DNA of 20,284 nucleotides from Betaproteobacteria bacterium. GTDB taxonomy: Bacteria; Pseudomonadota; Gammaproteobacteria; Burkholderiales; Burkholderiaceae. The notes beneath the pieces were generated by a model. The model saw nothing but the letters and a program-made list of their open reading frames with translations. It was not told the origin of the DNA and did no database searches. Location of the stretch: the NCBI GenBank assembly GCA_009921765.1, contig RFXC01000056.1, positions 1-20,284 of the forward strand, written 5' to 3'. Shown one piece after another: positions 15,691-20,284 of the stretch (position 1 is the stretch's first letter; each line of letters opens with the position of its first letter). A program made the position numbers and the translations under genes.

Positions 15691-16085
15691 CAGATGATGA
15701 GACCATGCCAGGTCGGTCCGCCGCGCATCGGATCTGTGCTGCCTCCGATCTGCTCGAGGGGGGAGCGGGGGTTCGGTTTACCCTCGAGCAGGGCGATCAT
15801 GAGCCCCTGCAGGCTTTCGCGGTTCGCCATGGAGGGCAGGTCAGGGCGTTTCTGAACCAGTGTGCGCATGTACCGGTGGAGCTCGACTGGCAGCCTGGGG
15901 AGTTCTTCGACGACGAGCGGCGCTTCCTCGTCTGCGCCACCCACGGCGCCCTCTATCACCCCGGTGATGGCCGCTGCGCTGGAGGGCCTTGTCGGGGACG
16001 TGGACTGCGCCCTGTGCCATGCTACGAATCGGACGGTTCGGTGTTTGCATCCTGGCCACCGACCCTGAACGGACCGCAACCATGA
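15687..16085 (+). CDS. Rieske [2Fe-2S] ferredoxin-like protein
   Basis: This small Rieske-domain protein has 132 residues and no signal peptide, so it is probably cytosolic. The cluster ligands are the Cys and His of CAHVPVELDW and the Cys and His of CATHGALYHP, spaced as in Rieske ferredoxins. The first motif CAHVPVE departs from the common CxHxGxxL pattern. A DGRCAGGPCRGRGLRP segment closes the cluster-binding fold. It carries electrons or senses redox state, but no oxygenase or reductase partner is nearby. The start overlaps the HAD stop and the end overlaps the sppA start, each by four bases (ATGA), so all are made from one transcript. Its role in this operon is not known to me. Confidence 0.9.
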   Translation: MTDDETMPGRSAAHRICAASDLLEGGAGVRFTLEQGDHEPLQAFAVRHGGQVRAFLNQCAHVPVELDWQPGEFFDDERRFLVCATHGALYHPGDGRCAGGPCRGRGLRPVPCYESDGSVFASWPPTLNGPQP

Positions 16086-17041
16086 ATGACGCATCCTCCT
16101 CTTCATCCTCCGAGCGCCAGATGCTTGAGCGCGTGCTGCTCGCCACCATTGACGAGCAGCGTAGGGCCCGCCGCTGGAAGATCTTTTTTCGGTTCGTCTG
16201 GTTGGCGGTCGTCGTGCTTTCCCTGTTGACCTGGTTCAAGGGCGCCGCCGGCCCGCATCTGGGCGGACCGGGTCGTCACACCGCGCTGGTTGATATTCGC
16301 GGTCTGATTGATTCCGAAGGCGAAGCATCGGCCGAGAACATCGTGGATTCTTTGCGGGCCGCATTCCTCGATCCACGCACCGCAGGGGTGGTGATTCGAA
16401 TCAGCAGCCCCGGCGGCAGTCCGGTGCAGTCCGGGATCATCTATCAGGAAATCCGTCGACTGCGTGCCAAATACCCCGACACACCGCTTCACGCCGTGGT
16501 GGAGGAAGTGTGTGCCTCGGGGGGGTATTACATTGCAGCGGCGGCTGACCGAATCTATGTCGACCAGGCGAGCCTGGTGGGGTCGATTGGCGTCCTGATG
16601 GATGGCTTCGGGGTATCGGAGGTCATGAAAAAGTTTGGCGTCGAGCGCCGGCTCATTACCGCCGGTGAGAACAAGGCGTTTCTCGACATGTTTTCGCCAC
16701 AGTCGGAGGCCCATCGCGCGCACGCGCAGTCAATGCTGGACGAAATTCACCGGCAGTTCATCGACGCGGTTCGCGCGGGTCGCGGCGATCGGCTGAAAGA
16801 CGACCCGCAAATTTTCTCAGGACTGGTCTGGACTGGGGCACGCAGCGTCGAGCTGGGGCTGGCTGATGGGTTGGGGTCGCTCAGCTCGGTCGCGCGAGAC
16901 GTGTTTCAGGTCGAAGAGATCGTTGACTTTTCGCGTCACGAAAATCTTGCTGATCGGCTTGCCCGCCGGTTTGGAGCGCAGGCAGTGCAGTCTGTTAATG
17001 CCGCACTGAAGGCGGCAGCGGCGGCCATGACCCTGCGCTAG
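16082..17041 (+). CDS. sppA: Signal peptide peptidase SppA, short form (S49 family)
   Basis: The product has 319 residues from ATG 16082, which overlaps the Rieske stop by four bases. It is a membrane-anchored S49 serine protease that degrades cleaved signal peptides. The N-terminal tail is Ser-rich, and a single transmembrane helix spans about residues 34-51 with Arg/Lys on its cytoplasmic side, placing the protease domain in the periplasm. The Ser-Lys dyad is visible: Ser146 in CASGGYY and Lys198 in TAGENKAFL, almost the same numbers as Bacillus SppA Ser147 and Lys199. ISSPGGSPVQSG is the other family signature. It is the short, one-domain type, unlike the duplicated 67-kDa E. coli SppA. 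It ends in a CTAG shared with the next gene. Confidence 0.93.
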   Translation: MNDASSSSSSERQMLERVLLATIDEQRRARRWKIFFRFVWLAVVVLSLLTWFKGAAGPHLGGPGRHTALVDIRGLIDSEGEASAENIVDSLRAAFLDPRTAGVVIRISSPGGSPVQSGIIYQEIRRLRAKYPDTPLHAVVEEVCASGGYYIAAAADRIYVDQASLVGSIGVLMDGFGVSEVMKKFGVERRLITAGENKAFLDMFSPQSEAHRAHAQSMLDEIHRQFIDAVRAGRGDRLKDDPQIFSGLVWTGARSVELGLADGLGSLSSVARDVFQVEEIVDFSRHENLADRLARRFGAQAVQSVNAALKAAAAAMTLR

Positions 17042-17826
17042 CGTCTGTGTCCGGACGCTCGTTGGCGGGGGCGCTCCCGCTCTTTCGTTGCGCTCGCCTG
17101 GCCCGGGGCAATCAAACCAAATACCGTCGGCACACGGGCGAGCTGCACGGGCGAGCCGCGCCAGGTTGCCACGCGCTCGGTCCGAATCAGCTGGTCGGGA
17201 AGCGACAGCGAGGATGCAACCATCAGCCGGCAATCGCCCGATAGCCCGGCCAGCAGTGTTTCAAAGATCGCCTGGTTTCTGTAGGGGGTTTCGATCATCA
17301 AAATGGTTTCGCCGGAACGAGCGGAGCGTTGCTCCAGCGCGCGAACGGCCTGCAGCCTTGCGTCCGGTTGCTGGGGCAGGTAACCCACGAACGCAAAAGC
17401 CTGTCCGCCCATGCCGCTTGCCATGAGCGCCAGCAGGATTGCGCTCGGGCCGATCAGCGGATGGACCGGAACCTGATGCTGGTGGGCGAGGGCCACCAGT
17501 GCAGCGCCCGGATCGGCTACTGCCGGGCAACCCGCCTCCGATACAAGCCCTGCGTCCTGCCCTGCCAGGATCGGAGCAAGAAGACCTGGCAGCGCTGCGG
17601 CCGGCGTGTGTTCGCTCAGTTCGCGAATTTCGATCTGCTGAATCGGACGATCAAGGTCGAGCTGCTTCAGAAATGCCCGCGCTGAACGGGCATTTTCAGC
17701 GATGAAATAGGCAAGCCTGGAGGCGACTGCCACCGTGTCGGGTGGCAGGCACCGGCGCGGATCGGCCGTGTCGCCAAGCGGCGTCGGAATCAGCCAAAGA
17801 CGCCCCGGAGACGGCGAACCACTCAC
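17038..17826 (-). CDS. SAM-dependent methyltransferase of the RsmI/tetrapyrrole-methylase family
   Basis: The product has 262 residues. The start is GTG at 17826-17824, overlapping the maf stop by four bases. It has the tetrapyrrole (corrin/porphyrin) methylase fold: LWLIPTPLGD at the start, LVSEAGCPAVADPGAALVALA in the middle and VHPLIGPSAILLALMASG. These align with RsmI (16S rRNA C1402 2'-O-methyltransferase). However, the RsmI motif AEDTR reads AENAR, and LVSDAGTP reads LVSEAGCP, and the product is shorter. I take it as an RsmI paralogue whose substrate is unknown. The C-terminal tail is Arg-rich. It converges on sppA and is translationally coupled to the Maf protein. Confidence 0.82.
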   Translation of the reverse strand: MSGSPSPGRLWLIPTPLGDTADPRRCLPPDTVAVASRLAYFIAENARSARAFLKQLDLDRPIQQIEIRELSEHTPAAALPGLLAPILAGQDAGLVSEAGCPAVADPGAALVALAHQHQVPVHPLIGPSAILLALMASGMGGQAFAFVGYLPQQPDARLQAVRALEQRSARSGETILMIETPYRNQAIFETLLAGLSGDCRLMVASSLSLPDQLIRTERVATWRGSPVQLARVPTVFGLIAPGQASATKERERPRQRASGHRR

Positions 17827-18422
17827 CGATGACCGGCCAGGGTTCCGGGGATGCGGACGCCCGCCTCCCTCAACTGTCCAGACAGGGCAATGAGCGGCAG
17901 CCCGATGATTGCAGTGGGATCCGACGACTCGATCGAATCAAGCAGGCTGATCCCCAACCCCTCACACTTCGCCGCACCCGCGCAATCGTAGGGCTTCTCG
18001 GCCTGCAGATAGGCTTCGATCTCCTGGTCGGTGAGCACGCGAAAGCGGATTCGGGTGTCCACGGTGATGGTGCGTTGAAAGCGGTCGCTGGCGCGCATGA
18101 CCGCCATGGAGGTGTGAAAAACCAGCGCCTGGCCGGACGCGGCGCGAAGTTGTGCCACTGCGCGTTCGTGGGTGCCGGGTTTGCCAATCGACTGAAGCCC
18201 GTCGATTGTCGCAGTCTGATCCGAGCCGATGACCACGGCGTCCGGATGGGCTTCGGACACCGCAGCTGCCTTTTCGATAGACAAGCGCAGTGACAGCGGC
18301 CCCGGCCTTTCGTTGGGATGCGCGGTTTCGTCAATGCCCGGGGGGATCGCGTCGAAGCTCACGTGGAGTCGTTCGAGCAATTCGCGGCGGTAGCGTGATG
18401 TGGAGGCGAGGATGAGTTTCAT
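17823..18422 (-). CDS. yceF: Maf/YceF-type nucleotide pyrophosphatase
   Basis: The product has 199 residues from the ATG at 18422-18420. It has the Maf signatures LASTSRYRRELLERL, DETAHPNE, VIGSDQTA, YDCAGAAKCEGLGISL and the closing GLPLIALSGQL. In E. coli, YceF (a Maf protein that hydrolyses m7GTP) sits beside yceD-rpmF-plsX, the same neighbourhood as here, so the YceF subtype is likely. Two earlier possible starts exist: ATG at 18428 and TTG at 18446. The one chosen gives the family N-terminus MKLILAS. No good ribosome binding site is seen; a TATCAT box at 18434-18429 is so close that the mRNA may be leaderless. Confidence 0.88.
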   Translation of the reverse strand: MKLILASTSRYRRELLERLHVSFDAIPPGIDETAHPNERPGPLSLRLSIEKAAAVSEAHPDAVVIGSDQTATIDGLQSIGKPGTHERAVAQLRAASGQALVFHTSMAVMRASDRFQRTITVDTRIRFRVLTDQEIEAYLQAEKPYDCAGAAKCEGLGISLLDSIESSDPTAIIGLPLIALSGQLREAGVRIPGTLAGHR

Positions 18423-18445
18423 CCCCATATGATAGAAAGAAGCCA

Positions 18446-18988
18446 ATGCCGACGGAAATCGACGCCTTCGAATTGACTCGCGCGGGGCTCAGCCTTGAAG
18501 GCTGCGCCGCGGTGGGTTCGCTCGGCCGCCTGTCCTCTTTGCTCGCAAGCCAGGACGGAGAGCTTGCCTGGCGGATTGACGGCTGGCGTCAGCGCGACGC
18601 CGCGGGCGTCGAGCAGATGTACCTTCGACTGCGTGCAAGCGCCACAGTCGGACTTCCGTGTGGGCGTTGTCTGGGCGTGGTTCACTGGCCGCTTGCGATT
18701 GACCGTGGCTTTCTTTTGGCGGCAACCGAGGCTCGGGCGGCAGAGCTCGACGATACGGAAGAGGAACTCGATGTCCTGGTGGCGAGCCGCCAGTTCCTGG
18801 TGATGGAACTGCTGGAAGACGAGGCGATTCTTGCCCTGCCACCGGCCTCCAGCCATGCCCAGTGCGAGCGTCCCGAATCGTCAAAGCGGTTAACGAGATC
18901 GGGTCATAAGGCAGCGTCTGCTGATGAGTCGGCGCCGCCATCCCCCTTTGCCGCCCTCGAGTCACTCAAGCGCAAGCCTTCGTCGTGA
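18446..18988 (+). CDS. yceD: YceD (DUF177) 23S rRNA accumulation protein
   Basis: The product has 180 residues. YceD-family proteins are needed for normal 23S rRNA accumulation. The family core is visible: a CxxC motif in LPCGRCLGVV, an acidic DDTEEELDVLVASRQFLVMELLEDEAILALPP block, and a trailing His/Cys pair (SHAQCE). The C-terminal 45 residues are polar and end in FAALESLKRKPSS, as in many betaproteobacterial members. It diverges from maf/yceF with only 23 bases between the two starts and is followed 33 bases later by rpmF, an arrangement shared with E. coli. The ribosome binding site is weak (AGAAAGAAG). Confidence 0.92.
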   Translation: MPTEIDAFELTRAGLSLEGCAAVGSLGRLSSLLASQDGELAWRIDGWRQRDAAGVEQMYLRLRASATVGLPCGRCLGVVHWPLAIDRGFLLAATEARAAELDDTEEELDVLVASRQFLVMELLEDEAILALPPASSHAQCERPESSKRLTRSGHKAASADESAPPSPFAALESLKRKPSS

Positions 18989-18994
18989 TAGAAT
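18986..18994 (+). promoter_or_regulatory. Candidate extended -10 promoter of rpmF-plsX
   Basis: TGATAGAAT is an extended -10 (TGn then TAGAAT, five of six to TATAAT). The TGA is also the yceD stop codon. The start site would be near 19001, about 20 bases before rpmF. The -35 region is poor, which an extended -10 can tolerate. It would let L32 and PlsX be made in excess of YceD. Confidence 0.42.
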
Positions 18995-19021
18995 CGCGGG
19001 TTTACTTGTGCGGAGCTAAAG

Positions 19022-19204
19022 ATGGCCGTTCAGCAAAACAAGAAGTCGCCTTCCAAGCGCGGCATGCATCGGGCGCACGACTTTTTGTCGGCACCCCCTC
19101 TTGCGGTAGAACCCACCACCGGTGAGGCACACATGCGGCATCACATCAGCCCAACCGGCTTTTACCGCGGCAAGAAGATCATCAAGACCAAGACCGACGA
19201 GTGA
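19022..19204 (+). CDS. rpmF: 50S ribosomal protein L32
   Basis: The product is 60 residues and the sequence is diagnostic: [20 protein letters not shown] at the start, then [15 protein letters not shown] near the end. It is a basic, large-subunit ribosomal protein. There are no cysteines, so this is the non-zinc form common in proteobacteria. ATG 19022 has GGAG at 19012-19015. It sits between yceD and plsX as in E. coli. Confidence 0.97.
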   Translation: MAVQQNKKSPSKRGMHRAHDFLSAPPLAVEPTTGEAHMRHHISPTGFYRGKKIIKTKTDE

Positions 19205-19207
19205 TCT

Positions 19208-19223
19208 CCGCGCTTGAGCGCGG
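19208..19223 (+). other. Small GC hairpin between rpmF and plsX
   Basis: CCGCGC, loop TTGA, GCGCGG forms a perfect 6-bp stem four bases after the rpmF stop and ten bases before the plsX start. No T-run follows at once, so it is more likely to tune plsX translation or mRNA stability than to end transcription. The whole rpmF-plsX gap is only 28 bases. Confidence 0.35.
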
Positions 19224-19232
19224 GTTCTGCTC

Positions 19233-20284
19233 ATGACCGTACGCATCGCGATCGACTGCATGGGCGGCGACCACGGTCTGTCGGTCACGATTCCTGCGGC
19301 GCTGGCCTTTTTGCGGCGCGTGCCCGATTCGCACTGCACGCTGGTAGGTCGCGAGGAGGATATCCGGCTCGCGCTGGCAGGTCAGTCGGTTGATCAGGCC
19401 GTTGCGGAGCGTTTCCAGGTGCGTCACGCCTCTGAGGTGGTTGGTATGGATGAAGCGCCCGCCCAGGCCATGCGTGGCAAGCGGGATTCCTCCATGCGGG
19501 TGGCGCTCGACCTGGTCAAGGAAGGGCGCGCTGATGGCTGCGTGAGCGCTGGCAATACCGGCGCGCTCATGGCGACATCGCGCTTTGTACTCAAGATGAT
19601 CGACGGCATTGATCGGCCAGCTATCGCGTCCCAGCTCCCCAACATGAGAGGGGGAGCTACCACCATGCTTGACCTGGGCGCGAATGTTGACTGCGAGCCC
19701 GTTCATTACCTGCAATTCGGGTTGATGGGAGCGGCGCTGGTCACGGCGCTCGATCACCGCGAGCGCCCGTCTGTCGGGCTCCTCAATATCGGCGAGGAGG
19801 TCATCAAGGGTAACGACGCGGTACGACAAGCTGCAGAATTGCTCCGGGACAGCCCACTCAACTTCATCGGCAACGTAGAAGGCAATGACATCTACGAGGG
19901 CCGTGTCGATGTGGTCGTCTGTGATGGATTTGTTGGCAATGTTGCGCTCAAGACCTCGGAAGGCCTTGCCAGAATGCTGGGACAGATGATCCGGGAGGAG
20001 TTCGGCCGCAGTCTCCTGTCCCGTCTGGCGGCGCTTGCCGCCATGCCCGTTTTGCGGCGCTTCAAACATCGCGTCGATCCTGGTCGCTACAACGGCGCCT
20101 GCCTGGTTGGCTTACGCGGGGTGGTCGTGAAGAGCCACGGATCAGCCGACGCTTCCGGGTTCGAAATGGCGTTGCAGCGCTGCGCCGAAGCGTGCAGAAA
20201 TGGCCTTCCCGAGCGGATCGCTGCTGCCCTTCCGCGAGCCGGTGGGTTACCAGCCAGCAGCGCTTCTGCGGCCGGAGTGCACTG
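19233..20284 (+). CDS. plsX: Phosphate acyltransferase PlsX (3' end cut by window)
   Basis: PlsX makes acyl-phosphate from acyl-ACP, feeding PlsY in phospholipid synthesis at the cytosolic membrane face. The frame from ATG 19233 is open to the window end (350 codons, no stop). Motifs include [10 protein letters not shown] at the start, [37 protein letters not shown] and [18 protein letters not shown]. Typical PlsX proteins have about 340-350 residues, so only the tail, which is Ala/Ser-rich here, is likely missing. The ribosome binding site is weak, with a hairpin just upstream, suggesting coupling to rpmF. fabH and fabD usually follow in this type of cluster but lie outside the window. Confidence 0.95.
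   Translation, partial: MTVRIAIDCMGGDHGLSVTIPAALAFLRRVPDSHCTLVGREEDIRLALAGQSVDQAVAERFQVRHASEVVGMDEAPAQAMRGKRDSSMRVALDLVKEGRADGCVSAGNTGALMATSRFVLKMIDGIDRPAIASQLPNMRGGATTMLDLGANVDCEPVHYLQFGLMGAALVTALDHRERPSVGLLNIGEEVIKGNDAVRQAAELLRDSPLNFIGNVEGNDIYEGRVDVVVCDGFVGNVALKTSEGLARMLGQMIREEFGRSLLSRLAALAAMPVLRRFKHRVDPGRYNGACLVGLRGVVVKSHGSADASGFEMALQRCAEACRNGLPERIAAALPRAGGLPASSASAAGVH

Noticed and set aside
19182..20069. 295-codon open frame on the - strand across plsX
   Set aside because: It is antisense to well-conserved PlsX motifs and has no supporting start signal.

Overview
The window looks like a high-GC betaproteobacterial chromosome, most likely Burkholderiales. This rests on recognised protein families and on gene order: moaA-mobA-moeA next to rne, rluC followed by a HAD phosphatase, a Rieske protein and sppA, then a tetrapyrrole-methylase-family protein, maf/yceF, yceD, rpmF and plsX. 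No tRNA, rRNA, insertion sequence, phage gene or CRISPR array was seen. Nearly all of the DNA is core-genome coding sequence, much of it in translationally coupled operons with 1-4 base overlaps.

Left part (1-3236, + strand): the 3' end of a 3-hydroxyisobutyryl-CoA hydrolase-like gene, then htpG (Hsp90) behind a good candidate heat-shock (sigma-32) promoter, then a spermidine-synthase-like protein. htpG is broken in this sequence by an exact 41-bp tandem duplication that shifts the frame. Removing one copy restores a normal 640-residue HtpG.

Second part (3246-7031): a CoxE-like VWA protein and a MoxR-type AAA+ ATPase run leftwards as an operon. They diverge from two small secreted c-type cytochromes that run rightwards. 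The second cytochrome gene overlaps, tail to tail, a HTH regulator gene on the - strand.

Third part (7183-13375, - strand): molybdenum cofactor genes moaA-mobA-moeA lie downstream of rne (RNase E). A strong hairpin separates rne from moaA. RNase E has the canonical catalytic half, a predicted membrane-binding helix, and a long Arg-rich C-terminal region with three-residue tandem repeats. A 534-bp gap between rne and rluC holds what I read as a long rne leader RNA, with its promoter at and inside the start of rluC.

Right part (13910-20284): rluC, a HAD phosphatase, a Rieske ferredoxin-like protein and sppA form a tight + strand operon. It converges on a - strand pair (tetrapyrrole-methylase-family protein and Maf/YceF). 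Diverging from that pair is yceD-rpmF-plsX, which links ribosome assembly, ribosomal protein L32 and phospholipid synthesis. plsX runs off the window end.

I did not find a clear new system. The items most worth a second look are the htpG duplication (real mutation or assembly artefact), the long structured rne leader, the 18-bp higher-order repeat in rne, and the MoxR/VWA/cytochrome cluster beside the molybdenum cofactor genes.
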